Positions 7,821-16,268 of a DNA stretch of 64,000 nt are shown in pieces (position 1 is the first letter of the stretch; every line of letters begins with the position of its first letter). The notes under the pieces are model-generated. The model had not been told where the DNA came from. It made no database searches and was given only the letters and a program-made list of their open reading frames with translations. Position numbers and translations under genes: made by a program. Source of the stretch: Ureibacillus xyleni (lineage in GTDB: Bacteria > Bacillota > Bacilli > Bacillales_A > Planococcaceae); NCBI RefSeq assembly GCF_900217795.1, contig NZ_OBMQ01000018.1:1-64000 (forward strand). The letters run 5' to 3'.

Positions 7821-7863
7821 TGACCTCGAAAGTGGCATATCTTTTCGAGGTCATGTTTTTTTT
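7821..7863 (+). terminator. Strong intrinsic terminator
   Basis: TGACCTCGAAA (7821-7831) pairs with TTTCGAGGTCA (7843-7853), followed by TGTTTTTTTT. It terminates the hydrolase gene and overlaps the last bases of the convergent LysR gene. Confidence 0.85.
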
Positions 7864-8738
7864 ACATAGTGAAGAAAACTAGTTAAATTTCTGGTAAAAT
7901 CCTTTTCATTTTTCCGTGTGCACATATAAACAGGGCGTTTGATCTCAATTCCTTTTACCATCACTCGCCCGATTTCTCCCCGTTCTAGGTAGTCTTTAAC
8001 GGCAAGTGCCGGAGCGAGCATCGTGCCATATCCTGCAACGACAGAACGAATGGATTCATTTAGTCCATGAAACTGCAAGCCAATTTTCGGGGGAAGGACA
8101 CTATGAATTTTACAAAGGGAAAATAGGATGTCCCTTGTTGAGCTCCCTTTTTCCCGAAATAAAAAGGGTTCCATCATTAAATCACTTAACGGAACTTCTT
8201 GCCCATCGTATTTATGGCCTTGTGGAACAATAAACCAAAAGTCGATATCCATTAAATGCTTAATCTGTAAATCCGGATGATCCCACTGTTCTTTCACAAT
8301 AAAAGCAATATCGGATTTGTAGTGAAGTAAGTGTTCTACTACTTGGTTGGAATTGCCACTATAAAGGTTCACATGAACGAAAGGGAAATCCGTTTTGAAC
8401 TTTGCGAGCCACACAGGTAATAAAAAATTGGCTGGAAAATAGGTAGAGGCGATTCGAAGTTCTTGTAATTCCCCATTTTTTATTTGAAGAAGTTTCGTTT
8501 CAATGTCCTTTTCCATATCAAATAAACTTTCGGCACGTTCAACTAAAAACTCTCCCTCTTTTGTCAGCTTTATTCCTCTTCCCGCTGTTTCGATTAGTTT
8601 TAATCCGGTTTCTTTTTCTAAATTTCGAATTTGAATGGTTACGGCAGGCTGGCTAATTGATAGGGCATCTGCTGCTTTTGTGACACTATTTAGTTCAGCT
8701 ACTTTGATAAAAATACGCAAGGCATGAAGATTCATCAT
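7851..8738 (-). CDS. LysR-family transcriptional regulator
   Basis: A product of 295 residues, the usual LysR length. The N-terminal helix-turn-helix reads SVTKAADALSISQPAVTIQI. The rest is the two-lobed effector-binding domain, with the typical AGYGTMLAPALAV segment near residue 235. It is divergent from a TauE/SafE-type exporter gene across a 108-bp gap and probably controls it. It resembles the CysL-like branch, regulators of sulfur or anion metabolism, but that is only a general impression. Two consecutive ATG codons follow the AAAGGAA ribosome site, so the start is uncertain by one codon. Confidence 0.85.
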   Translation of the reverse strand: MMNLHALRIFIKVAELNSVTKAADALSISQPAVTIQIRNLEKETGLKLIETAGRGIKLTKEGEFLVERAESLFDMEKDIETKLLQIKNGELQELRIASTYFPANFLLPVWLAKFKTDFPFVHVNLYSGNSNQVVEHLLHYKSDIAFIVKEQWDHPDLQIKHLMDIDFWFIVPQGHKYDGQEVPLSDLMMEPFLFREKGSSTRDILFSLCKIHSVLPPKIGLQFHGLNESIRSVVAGYGTMLAPALAVKDYLERGEIGRVMVKGIEIKRPVYMCTRKNEKDFTRNLTSFLHYVKKT

Positions 8739-8846
8739 CAGGTTCCTTTCATAAAATAGATTTATGAATTTGCTAAAAAGATATATTAGTTTTATTAATG
8801 ATTATAATATATTCTTTCATCATCAATGTACGAAAGGAAGAACAGG

Positions 8847-9668
8847 ATGAAAGAAAAAATAATCATCATCATTTCGGTGGTACTAAGTATAGGCCTACTT
8901 TCGATGAGTGTTGTCGCTTTAAACGTTCACCTAATCATCATCGTTTTCATCGGAATCATTTCATCCTTTATTGGCACATTAGCTGGTGGCGGAGGATTGA
9001 TTACACTTCCGGCGATGATGTTAACGGGCATTCCGATCCAAACAAGTATTGCGACCAATAAATTTTCCTCCGGGGTGGCTGCATTTTCGAGTGTATTTTA
9101 TCTACTACATCAGAAGCAGCTTAGTTTAAAAACAATAAGTCAAAACGTAGTAATCGCCATTTTAGGAGGGGTTGCAGGAGCGTTAGTGACAACACATCTT
9201 TCGGAAAAGACCATGAATGTGATTGCCATGCTACTTCTATTTTTCGCCTTTGTGGTGTCGGTAAAAAATAAGGGATGGATTGAGAAGACTCAAGGGGATC
9301 CTCAAAAGTCGATTCATGGAAGAAGGACGTCTTTTGTTCTTTTTTCAATCGCAGCGTATGACGGAGGATTTGGTCCCGGCTCATCTACATTTGGCATTTT
9401 GTATTACATGAAAAAACAGGAAACGTATTTAAAAGCCGTTCAACTAACACGGGTATTAATTTTTGGCAGTTGCTCAGGCGCCTTTATCATTTTTTATCAA
9501 AGTGGATTCATTCAATGGTCATATGCGTTAGGGATGGCTTTTGGTTCTATTTTAGGCTCACAACTAGGCTTACTTGTTTTGCCTAAAGTGCCGATGAAAA
9601 TGGCCAAAGGATTATTAATGACGATCATGTTCTTTTTGATTATGCAGATGGGCTTTAAATTAATATAA
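8847..9668 (+). CDS. TauE/SafE-family membrane exporter (sulfite or organosulfur anion type)
   Basis: A product of about 273 residues with some eight hydrophobic segments. It has the family hallmark of two repeated motifs, FIGTLAGGGGLITLPAMML in the first half and YDGGFGPGSSTFGILY in the second. Members export sulfite, sulfoacetate or related anions, or exchange protons with them, across the cytoplasmic membrane. The ATG at 8847 follows GAAAGGAAG at a good distance. An in-frame ATG at 8826 lies upstream of that site and is less likely. It is divergent from a LysR gene that is its probable regulator. The gene stands alone and ends in a terminator. Confidence 0.85.
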   Translation: MKEKIIIIISVVLSIGLLSMSVVALNVHLIIIVFIGIISSFIGTLAGGGGLITLPAMMLTGIPIQTSIATNKFSSGVAAFSSVFYLLHQKQLSLKTISQNVVIAILGGVAGALVTTHLSEKTMNVIAMLLLFFAFVVSVKNKGWIEKTQGDPQKSIHGRRTSFVLFSIAAYDGGFGPGSSTFGILYYMKKQETYLKAVQLTRVLIFGSCSGAFIIFYQSGFIQWSYALGMAFGSILGSQLGLLVLPKVPMKMAKGLLMTIMFFLIMQMGFKLI

Positions 9669-9700
9669 CTCGCGTATGGTCTTGATGAAGGGTTAAATGT

Positions 9701-9744
9701 TTAAACCACCTAAACGTGATATTATCGACATTTTAGGTGGTTTA
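9701..9744. terminator. Bidirectional terminator between convergent genes
   Basis: TAAACCACCTAAA (9701-9713) pairs perfectly with TTTAGGTGGTTTA (9732-9744). It lies between the plus-strand exporter and the minus-strand serine hydrolase, so it can serve both. Confidence 0.8.
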
Positions 9745-9757
9745 AGCGAGTTTAGTA

Positions 9758-10846
9758 TTATAATAGTTCTTCCCAAATCCAAATGGGCTCTTGTAACATA
9801 ATTGACGTTAGGTTACGGTTGATTTTCTTTGAATTCGTGGTCATTTCGTTGCTTAATACGATAACGGTAATTCCTTCATCGAGTAAACGAGCAATATAGT
9901 GGCGGAAACCACTAGGGTATCCACCAGAGTGTCCTACCGCATCATGCCCCATGACGTTCTGTGTATACCACCCGTAACCATATTGATAGGGAAACTTTTT
10001 GACCTGAGTAGTACCCATCAAATCATCTGATTCAGCTGAAATAATCACATGGTTTCGGATTGCTTGATCAAAACGAGCGAGATCCTCAACAGTAGAGATT
10101 ATATCCCCCGCAGCAAATGCAGCTGTGTTATTCATGGTTGGTCCCTCTACACCCTCCACATGTCCAATGGCTGCAAGATTTCCATCTTCTAAAGAGAACG
10201 TTGAATTTTCCATTCCACTTGGTTTAAAGATGTGCTCTTCAATATATTCGGCATAGGGTAATCCGCTAACGTTTTCGATAATCATTCCTAACATCACATA
10301 ACCCGTATTGCTATATTGAAAGCTTTCTCCTGGGGTAAACTGCAACTTGGCATCTTTTGTAACGTTTATAATGTCTTCAGGTTTCCATTCTTTACTATAG
10401 TCAAAATTAAACTCTGGATTCAGGTAATCTGGAATTCCTGAACTATGACTAAGTAGGTGACCTACCGTAATTTGTTCTGCATTCGGGTATTCAGGGAAAA
10501 ATGTATCGATTGGCTCATCAATGGACAACAATTTCTTCTCAACTAACTGCAGAATGGCAATTGCAGTAAATGTTTTCGATAAAGACGCAATTTGGTATGG
10601 AGTACTTGGGGTATTTTGAATATTCGATCCAGCCATCCCGTAGCCTTTTTTGAATATTTCCTTATTATCTTTTAAGATTAATACTACTCCTTGGAATCCT
10701 TGGTTTTTAAGATATTGATCTAATTGTTCAGGCATTGTCCCTTTAAGGTCTTTATGACTGTCTCGCCCTAGTAATAATAGTAGTATAATGGCGATTAGTA
10801 CGATAGAAATCAAGCTAATTAGAAGAACTTTAAGGAATTTCTTCAT
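9758..10846 (-). CDS. Serine beta-lactamase-like (class C / PBP4*-type) hydrolase, membrane-anchored
   Basis: A product of 362 residues. Residues about 5-27 form one hydrophobic N-terminal segment (signal anchor), placing the enzyme outside the membrane. The serine-hydrolase motifs are present: SLSKTFTAIAILQL gives SxxK, FQYSNTGYVMLG gives YxN, and GHSGGYPSGF gives the HSGG box used in place of KTG. Such proteins include D-Ala-D-Ala carboxypeptidases, esterases and class C-like lactamases. Substrate specificity cannot be read. It is a single gene between two bidirectional elements, with an AGGAGATGTCTGATG ribosome site. Confidence 0.85.
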   Translation of the reverse strand: MKKFLKVLLISLISIVLIAIILLLLLGRDSHKDLKGTMPEQLDQYLKNQGFQGVVLILKDNKEIFKKGYGMAGSNIQNTPSTPYQIASLSKTFTAIAILQLVEKKLLSIDEPIDTFFPEYPNAEQITVGHLLSHSSGIPDYLNPEFNFDYSKEWKPEDIINVTKDAKLQFTPGESFQYSNTGYVMLGMIIENVSGLPYAEYIEEHIFKPSGMENSTFSLEDGNLAAIGHVEGVEGPTMNNTAAFAAGDIISTVEDLARFDQAIRNHVIISAESDDLMGTTQVKKFPYQYGYGWYTQNVMGHDAVGHSGGYPSGFRHYIARLLDEGITVIVLSNEMTTNSKKINRNLTSIMLQEPIWIWEELL

Positions 10847-10969
10847 CAGACATCTCCTATTCTTTAAATAAATTCATGACACTCCACCATTTTATAGATT
10901 AATAGGTGAAATTGTAACAGTTATATTCCATATATTCCAATTTATTGAATCATAAAGCAGTAGAAAGTA

Positions 10970-11665
10970 GTGAGGAACTTGAAGAATTATGAAATTATAT
11001 TTTTTGATATAGATGACACGCTTTTTGACTTTACTAAATCAGAGCCATTAGCTTTTCATCAGGTTTTTGAAAAATATCAGCTTGTAAGTAACTTAGAGCT
11101 GTACAAAAAGAGTTACGAAGAAATTAATAAACAATTGTGGAGAGATTTAGAAAACGGCAAACTGAGCATTCTAGAGCTTGGTTCTGAAAGATTTAGGAGA
11201 TTATTTTTAGCACACGACCTTGAACTAGATGCAGTCGTATTCAATCAAGAGTATTTGAACTTTCTGGGCGAACAATCACACCTCGTTCAAGGAGCCAAAA
11301 ACGTCATTCGCGCCCTTTCGCATAAACGCCTCGCCGTGATTACGAATGGTTATACGGCTGTACAAACAGCTAGAATTCGCAATTCCCCGTTTAATGGAGC
11401 TTTTGAACATTTGATTATCTCTGAATCTACTGGATTTCAAAAGCCACAAACCGGTATTTTTGATTATGCCTTTGATAAGTTACAGATATACGATAAATCA
11501 AACGTATTAATGGTGGGGGACTCGTTGACTTCGGATATTCAAGGTGGGATGAACTACGGGATTGATACTTGTTGGTTTAATCCAAAGCGCAAGGAAAATG
11601 AAACATCTCTAACACCTACTTATGAAATAAATCAATTAGAAAGTTTAATCGAGATGATAAAATAA
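10970..11665 (+). CDS. HAD-superfamily hydrolase, YjjG-type nucleotidase
   Basis: A product of about 231 residues. It has HAD motif I (FFDIDDTLFDF, nucleophile Asp and acid Asp), motif II (AVITNGYTAVQ), the motif III lysine (GFQKPQTGIF) and motif IV (MVGDSLTSDIQGG). The helical cap and overall pattern fit the YjjG/YfnB group of non-canonical pyrimidine 5'-nucleotidases. The start is uncertain. GTG at 10970 has only a weak site upstream, while TTG at 10979 has TGAGG four bases before it. The gene is monocistronic and ends in a strong terminator. Confidence 0.8.
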   Translation: MRNLKNYEIIFFDIDDTLFDFTKSEPLAFHQVFEKYQLVSNLELYKKSYEEINKQLWRDLENGKLSILELGSERFRRLFLAHDLELDAVVFNQEYLNFLGEQSHLVQGAKNVIRALSHKRLAVITNGYTAVQTARIRNSPFNGAFEHLIISESTGFQKPQTGIFDYAFDKLQIYDKSNVLMVGDSLTSDIQGGMNYGIDTCWFNPKRKENETSLTPTYEINQLESLIEMIK

Positions 11666-11670
11666 AGTGA

Positions 11671-11703
11671 AAACCGGCTTATCAAGGTTCGATAAGCCGG
11701 TTT
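11671..11703. terminator. Terminator between convergent genes
   Basis: AAACCGGCTTATC (11671-11683) pairs perfectly with GATAAGCCGGTTT (11691-11703). It lies between the HAD gene and the convergent YfiT-like gene. Confidence 0.85.
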
Positions 11704-11708
11704 GGACA

Positions 11709-12218
11709 TTATTGTGCCAAAGCGATTTTGATATGAGCTAAGTGATGTTCTTCGTGCCAAGCTAGTTTGGCGATCTTTTTTGCCACGGTAATTTTCCCGT
11801 TTGTTTCGTGCGTGAAGAATCGCTCTAATTGCTCGTCCGTTAACGTATGTCCTAAAGATACAATGCGTTCATTGATCCCATCTAGCATTTTAATGGACGT
11901 TTCTACTGGAAGGTTCGTATCAGGTTGAACAGCCCATTTTTCTTCGTTAAACGCTGGGACGGTTGGATTGTCATCCGTTAAAGCGAGCTTCAAACGTTGA
12001 TACATATTTAACTGCGAATCAGCAATGTGGTGAACGAGTTGACGGACGTTCCAGCTGCCTTCCCGATACGTTCTCGTGAATTCTTCTTCGGTTAAGGCGC
12101 TGACCGTTTCGCGTAATCGAGTTGTGTACGTTTCGATTTGCTTTAGCCATTCTTGTATGGTCTCACGTGTTACCGTTTCAGGTACTTCTAGTTGGCCAAT
12201 TGGGTATCGTACATCCAT
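11709..12218 (-). CDS. YfiT-like DinB-superfamily protein, putative bacillithiol transferase or metal-dependent hydrolase
   Basis: A product of 169 residues with the DinB/YfiT four-helix fold. The metal-binding histidines are seen in LVHHIADSQLNMYQR and in AWHEEHHLAHI near the C-terminus. It begins MDVRYPIGQLEVPE, which is very close to the start of Bacillus YfiT. The family uses a divalent metal, and several members transfer bacillithiol to electrophiles; that role fits an organism that also carries FosB. It is a single gene on the minus strand with a purine-rich ribosome site. Confidence 0.85.
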   Translation of the reverse strand: MDVRYPIGQLEVPETVTRETIQEWLKQIETYTTRLRETVSALTEEEFTRTYREGSWNVRQLVHHIADSQLNMYQRLKLALTDDNPTVPAFNEEKWAVQPDTNLPVETSIKMLDGINERIVSLGHTLTDEQLERFFTHETNGKITVAKKIAKLAWHEEHHLAHIKIALAQ

Positions 12219-12246
12219 TTCTAAATCCCCCTATTAAACTATAATA

Positions 12247-12279
12247 AAAAGGGCTACACACTAAAAATGTAACCCTTTT
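12247..12279 (-). terminator. Terminator of the CoA-transferase gene
   Basis: AAAAGGGCTACA (12247-12258) pairs with TGTAACCCTTTT (12268-12279), with a T run on the minus strand. It sits just after the CoA-transferase stop codon. Confidence 0.8.
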
Positions 12280-12292
12280 ATCGTATCAAAAA

Positions 12293-13813
12293 TTAATTTG
12301 TTACTTCATTTTCTTGAAATAACATTGTCCCTTTTTCTTTTAAGCTAGTGTGGAAAGAAAACGCCTTTTCAAGAATATGTGGTGTTTGACCGCCGACTTT
12401 TTCTTTTGCTTCTTCAAAGTAAGCACGTAATTGTGGTCGGTATGTTGGATGTGCGATTTCGATTAGCTTTTCTGCTCTCTTCACTGGTGGAAGTCCACGA
12501 AGATCCGCATATCCTTGCTCTGTTACGATCACATCCACATCATGCTCTGTATGGTCAATATGTGATACGAATGGAACAATCGCTGAAATGGCGCCATTTT
12601 TCGCTAAAGACGGCGTTACGAAAATAGTAATACGGGCGTTACGTGCAAAGTCGCCAGAACCACCGATACCATTCATCACTTTTGTACCACTTACATGTGT
12701 AGAGTTTACGTTACCATAAATATCTACTTCCAGCGCCGTGTTAAATGAAATAATACCTAAGCGACGAATCAGTTCTGGATGGTTCGAAATTTCTTGTGGT
12801 CTAAATACAATTTTATCTTTATATTTTTCTAAGTCGTCTGCTAATGAATCTACACGCTTTTTCGATAGTGAGAACGCAGTAGCTGACGCAAACTTCACGA
12901 CACCTGCATCAATTAAATCAAACACACCATCTTGCAATACTTCAGAGTAAACTTCAATATCTTTAAATTGAGATGTCTTCATACCATTTAATACGGCATT
13001 TGCAACTGAACCTACACCGGATTGTAAAGGAGCTAAGGATGAAGGTAATTTGCCAGCCTCTACTTCTTTCGCGAAGAAATCTAATAAATTATTCGCAATT
13101 TGTTGTGTTTCTTCATTTGGCTCAAATAATGGTGAAGGAATGTCTGGCTGTTCAGATAACACAATCCCTTTTACTTTGGCAGGATCGACTTTAATCCCAA
13201 TTTCACCGATACGATCTCCAGTTTTGTACAATGGAATTTCTCGACGATCCCCTTGTTCAGGTAAAACATAAATATCGTGTAGGCCTTCATATGCACTTGG
13301 AGCAGTTGTATTTAGCTCAATGATAACGTTTTCAGCTTTTTCCACAAAAATAGGCGAGTTACCTACTGAACCTGTTGGAATAATGCAACCATCCTCTGTA
13401 ATTGCAGCTGCTTCAATAATCGCATAATCGATTTTTCCTAATGTTCCTTTACGAACCTCTTCAGCTACATGTGATAAGTGTTGATCGATATAATACATTT
13501 CACCAGCATTAATTTTCCCACGCATTGTAGCGTTGCCTTGGTAAGGAACACGTAAATTAATAATACCCGCCTCAGCCATTGATTGGTCAGCAGTTGGCCC
13601 TAATGAAGCACCAGTATATAAGTTGACTTTGAAGTTTTCTTTCTCTCCACGCTTAGAAAGGGCAAGTGGAAATTCTTTTGGCTCACCAAATAGTGTAAAT
13701 CCACTCATTCCAAGGTTCATTCCGTCTTCAATCCAAGAAGCTGCTTCCTCTGCTGAAACAACCTTGTTTAAAAACGCCTCATTTCTGATGAATTGGCTTA
13801 AATCTTTTCCCAT
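12293..13813 (-). CDS. Acetyl-CoA hydrolase / succinate:acetate CoA-transferase family protein
   Basis: A product of about 506 residues, the usual length of the class I acetyl-CoA hydrolase/transferase family (Cat1, AarC, Ach1). The catalytic glutamate is seen in IEVYSEVLQDGVFD, and the oxyanion and CoA-binding glycines in NGIGGSGDFARNA. The enzyme moves CoA between acetate and succinate or other acyl groups. ATG at 13813 has GAGGTGATTGTTA upstream. A TTG two codons earlier is less likely. The gene has no close partner on the same strand. The LysR gene at 14002-14925 lies upstream of it and may regulate it. Confidence 0.85.
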   Translation of the reverse strand: MGKDLSQFIRNEAFLNKVVSAEEAASWIEDGMNLGMSGFTLFGEPKEFPLALSKRGEKENFKVNLYTGASLGPTADQSMAEAGIINLRVPYQGNATMRGKINAGEMYYIDQHLSHVAEEVRKGTLGKIDYAIIEAAAITEDGCIIPTGSVGNSPIFVEKAENVIIELNTTAPSAYEGLHDIYVLPEQGDRREIPLYKTGDRIGEIGIKVDPAKVKGIVLSEQPDIPSPLFEPNEETQQIANNLLDFFAKEVEAGKLPSSLAPLQSGVGSVANAVLNGMKTSQFKDIEVYSEVLQDGVFDLIDAGVVKFASATAFSLSKKRVDSLADDLEKYKDKIVFRPQEISNHPELIRRLGIISFNTALEVDIYGNVNSTHVSGTKVMNGIGGSGDFARNARITIFVTPSLAKNGAISAIVPFVSHIDHTEHDVDVIVTEQGYADLRGLPPVKRAEKLIEIAHPTYRPQLRAYFEEAKEKVGGQTPHILEKAFSFHTSLKEKGTMLFQENEVTN

Positions 13814-14001
13814 TAACAATCACCTCGTAGTAGTTTTGTAAAACTGTCTTACTTTGTAAAATCTTTAGGGTAAAAATTCAAAACATTACTGCCAATCAAA
13901 ACTCTCATTACATATTTTTGGATGAGTTTCTTGTATATAATTGTAAAGATGACTTAAGCGTTCGTCTATCATATGATTTCTATGATAATAATAGAAAAAA
14001 T

Positions 14002-14925
14002 CTATAATACAACACTATGCAAGGAATCAATTGCCTCCTTCTCTATGTGAAAATGGAGCTTTTCAATTTCACTTACTAGTAATTTAATATATTCTCGTGC
14101 AGCATAATTGATAAAACAGTTCCTTTTCATGACGAGGTAGACGGCCCGATTTAAAGACGGTTTATCAATATGTTGGAAAAACAAATCTTCTGTTTCATAA
14201 AATTCATATAACGTACGGGAAACAATACTCCGACCAACACCATTGCGAACTAAATTTAAAATAGATCGGATGCTAGACGTTTCAACAATCGGCTCAAATG
14301 GCTTCCCAATCTCACAGCTCGTCTTATTCAGTAATTTCCTACATTGATGAATGCTTGGAAATAAAATAAGTGGGCCATCTAAAGCGGAAGAAAATGATAT
14401 GTTTTGTGTATCACTTTTTTCATTGCTAATGAGATAAAACTCTTCATCATACAATTTGGTCACTTCTAATAAATCATTTGGATTTAACTGGAAATCAATT
14501 CCGAAGTCAGCTTTATTTTGTAAAACGGACTTTTCAACTTGATCTGTTGTTTCTATGATGACTTTAATGTTTGGGTAGAGCTGGTTAAATTGAATGCACA
14601 AAGTGGAAACCAAATCTGTTATTTCACCCGGCAACACCGCAATTTTTAATTCACCGATTTCTACTTTGGATAAAGCTGTAATTTGAGAAGACATACTTTG
14701 GATAGAATCTCGAATATTTAATGTTTCCTGTTGTACAATTTCCCCAACCTTTGTCAGTTCTACTCTCTTGCCAACACGATTAAAAAGGGAATAACCGATT
14801 TCTTTTTCAAGCATCTTAATTTGATGGCTTAAAGTAGGCTGGGAGATTCCTAATTTTTCAGCTGCTTTCGTGAAGTGGAGTTCTTTACTAAGCATTAGAA
14901 AATATTCTAAATGTCGTAATTCCAT
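14002..14925 (-). CDS. LysR-family transcriptional regulator
   Basis: A product of 307 residues. It has a classic LysR helix-turn-helix (LHFTKAAEKLGISQPTLSHQ) at residues 17-36 and a full effector-binding domain with RNGVGRSIVSRTLYEF near residue 230. This is the CynR/CcpC-like type by general appearance. The gene lies upstream of the CoA-transferase on the same strand, 188 bp apart, and divergent from a small membrane protein gene. Either could be a target. Nothing in the sequence identifies the effector. Confidence 0.85.
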   Translation of the reverse strand: MELRHLEYFLMLSKELHFTKAAEKLGISQPTLSHQIKMLEKEIGYSLFNRVGKRVELTKVGEIVQQETLNIRDSIQSMSSQITALSKVEIGELKIAVLPGEITDLVSTLCIQFNQLYPNIKVIIETTDQVEKSVLQNKADFGIDFQLNPNDLLEVTKLYDEEFYLISNEKSDTQNISFSSALDGPLILFPSIHQCRKLLNKTSCEIGKPFEPIVETSSIRSILNLVRNGVGRSIVSRTLYEFYETEDLFFQHIDKPSLNRAVYLVMKRNCFINYAAREYIKLLVSEIEKLHFHIEKEAIDSLHSVVL

Positions 14926-15028
14926 GCTGCTTCAATCCTTTCAAATGACTTTTACTGCGGAAATCTTCTCTATATTCTACTATTCTATTCATTTTGGAAA
15001 ATACCTCCTAAAGACGCTATAGTGTGGT

Positions 15029-15053
15029 TGAAAGTTATATAATTGTTATATAA
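15029..15053. repeat. Third copy of the AAAGTTATATAA palindrome
   Basis: TGAAAGTTATATAATTG continues into TTATATAAG. It agrees with 6563-6592 over most of its length. It lies in the promoter region between the LysR gene and the membrane protein gene, which favours a regulatory protein site over an insertion scar. Confidence 0.45.
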
Positions 15054-15135
15054 GAACGAAATAGATTTGCTTCGGGTAGTTTTGAGCGATAGTATAATAT
15101 ACTTTTAAGGAAGAATCTTTTTGGGAGGTGGGACA

Positions 15136-15684
15136 ATGGAGCAAAATAATAAAGAAGAAATTAAAAAATTATATGAAGCTCAACAAATGGTGTTGTATTC
15201 GTTGTTAGCACTTCTTTATTTAGCTTTTGTAGGATTACAGCTCGGCAGAATTCAATCCATTGCAGATTATAATTACAATCTCCACGAAATGATGTATTTA
15301 CCTTTTAACATTGCGATAGTTGTCGTACCTGTTTTGTTCCTGATTTATCTCTTCCTCTTTACGAAATATGTAAGAAAAAGAGGAATAAAACCGTTAAAAT
15401 TAAAAACGATTGCTAAAGCCATTGTCATCATAACTTCTATAGCCGTTATCATGACTATTACAGAGCATCAATTCCAAGAAGTTTCGACAGGTGGCGTATT
15501 TATAGTGGAACAGAAACGAAATGAGAACGGGAAATTTTACTTGATAATCAATGACAAAATGGTGAGAGTTTCTCAAAATGAATTTCAATTAGTTGAAGAA
15601 AATCAACAGTACCTCATTAATTTTCTTTGGAATAAACGGAACCCTAACGAAGGAAAACTTGAAACGATTAGACCTTTAGAATAG
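15136..15684 (+). CDS. Hypothetical membrane protein
   Basis: A product of about 182 residues with three hydrophobic segments, roughly residues 17-38, 52-78 and 93-112, then a soluble C-terminal part of about 70 residues. I do not recognise a family. The ATG at 15136 is preceded by GGGAGGTGGGACA. A TTG at 15121 lies upstream of that site. It is divergent from the LysR gene at 14002. It ends some 50 bases before the first copy of the structured RNA unit. The C-terminal domain could be outside or inside; topology is not clear. Confidence 0.65.
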   Translation: MEQNNKEEIKKLYEAQQMVLYSLLALLYLAFVGLQLGRIQSIADYNYNLHEMMYLPFNIAIVVVPVLFLIYLFLFTKYVRKRGIKPLKLKTIAKAIVIITSIAVIMTITEHQFQEVSTGGVFIVEQKRNENGKFYLIINDKMVRVSQNEFQLVEENQQYLINFLWNKRNPNEGKLETIRPLE

Positions 15685-15695
15685 CCTTTTAAGAT

Positions 15696-15744
15696 AATGT
15701 GTATGAAAAAGTGAAATTGATCTATACTATAAAAGATTTCACTT
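15696..15744 (+). promoter_or_regulatory. Promoter and 9-bp inverted repeat of RNA copy 1
   Basis: GTATG (15701-15705) lies 17 bp before TATACTA (from 15723), which resembles a forespore sigma-G pattern. TATACT would also serve as a sigma-A -10, but there is no good -35. AAGTGAAAT (15709-15717) and ATTTCACTT (15736-15744) form a perfect inverted repeat around the -10, which could be an operator or the foot of an RNA stem. Confidence 0.4.
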
Positions 15745-15774
15745 CCAATCCAAATGACTAGGAGGGTTAACCCG

Positions 15775-15795
15775 ATGAGTGCGATTGATCGTTAG
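15775..15795 (+). CDS. Possible six-residue leader peptide in RNA copy 1
   Basis: An AGGAGG site (15760-15765) lies nine bases before an ATG that opens a six-codon frame, MSAIDR, closed by TAG. Copy 2 has the same arrangement with MSANYR. The ribosome site falls partly in the GGGTTAACCC hairpin. Translation is possible but untested. The differences between copies change residues 4 and 5, so there is no sign of strict peptide conservation. Confidence 0.3.
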   Translation: MSAIDR

Positions 15796-15913
15796 CTCAG
15801 GATGACCCATCGAAACTGAGTAAGCTAAAGCACGGTTGTCTTAAGGAAATCTTAAGATTAAATGCGAAAAGCGAGGCAGGGTGTCATGGAGGATGAAAAG
15901 TAAGTGTAATCAG

Positions 15914-15936
15914 ACCCGGAGTTAATCCGGGTTTTT
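15914..15936 (+). terminator. Terminator of RNA copy 1
   Basis: ACCCGG (15914-15919) and CCGGGT (15927-15932) form a GC-rich stem followed by TTTTT. It is identical in copy 2. Confidence 0.85.
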
Positions 15937-15973
15937 ATTTTGGCGAAAATCACACTCTTTATACCATGTTAAG

Positions 15974-16195
15974 GATTACGTTTAAGGATTACGTTTAAGG
16001 ATTACGTTTAAGGATTACGTTTAAGGATTACGTTTAAGTGTTACATTTGAGTATTACGTTTGAGTATTACGTTTGAGTATTACGTTTAAGTGTTACGTTT
16101 AAGTGTTACATTTGAGTATTACGTTTAAGGATTACATTTAACTATTACATTTAACTATTACATTTAAGTATTACGTTTAAGTATTACATTTAACT
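15974..16195. repeat. 13-bp tandem array 1 (TATTAC family), about 17 units
   Basis: Units such as GGATTACGTTTAA and GTATTACATTTAA repeat every 13 bp without spacers. The array lies between the two RNA copies. It shares the TATTAC core and the 13-bp step with arrays at 16475, 23169, 25688, 32337, 41851 and 57594. Its members on this side all point the same way. Confidence 0.9.
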
Positions 16196-16220
16196 AAAAG
16201 AATTGAAACGATGCTATAAA

Positions 16221-16268
16221 ATGTGTATAAAAAAGTGAAATCCATCTATACTATAAAAGATTTCACTT
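16221..16268 (+). promoter_or_regulatory. Promoter and inverted repeat of RNA copy 2
   Basis: GTATA lies 17 bp before TATACTA (from 16247), and the AAGTGAAAT/ATTTCACTT inverted repeat (16233-16241, 16260-16268) is conserved from copy 1. Conservation of both elements across the duplication supports a real regulatory unit. Confidence 0.4.

Larger units (their letters stand above)
15735..15936 (+). ncRNA. Structured RNA element, copy 1
   Basis: About 200 nt, present again at 16259-16463 with high identity. Visible stems are GGGTTAACCC; a long hairpin made of GTGC/GCAC, TTAGCT/AGCTAA and CTCAG/CTGAG around the conserved loop ACCCATCGAAA; and CTTAAG/CTTAAG. The last becomes CTTAGG/CTTAAG in copy 2, a change that keeps pairing through G-U. 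It ends in a strong terminator. I do not recognise a known riboswitch or RNA family. Size and the sigma-G-like promoter recall forespore small RNAs such as CsfG of Bacillus, but I could not compare the sequences. Confidence 0.6.

Noticed and set aside
8798-9061. 87-codon plus-strand frame
   Set aside because: It overlaps the TauE/SafE gene in another frame and encodes His/Asn-rich nonsense.
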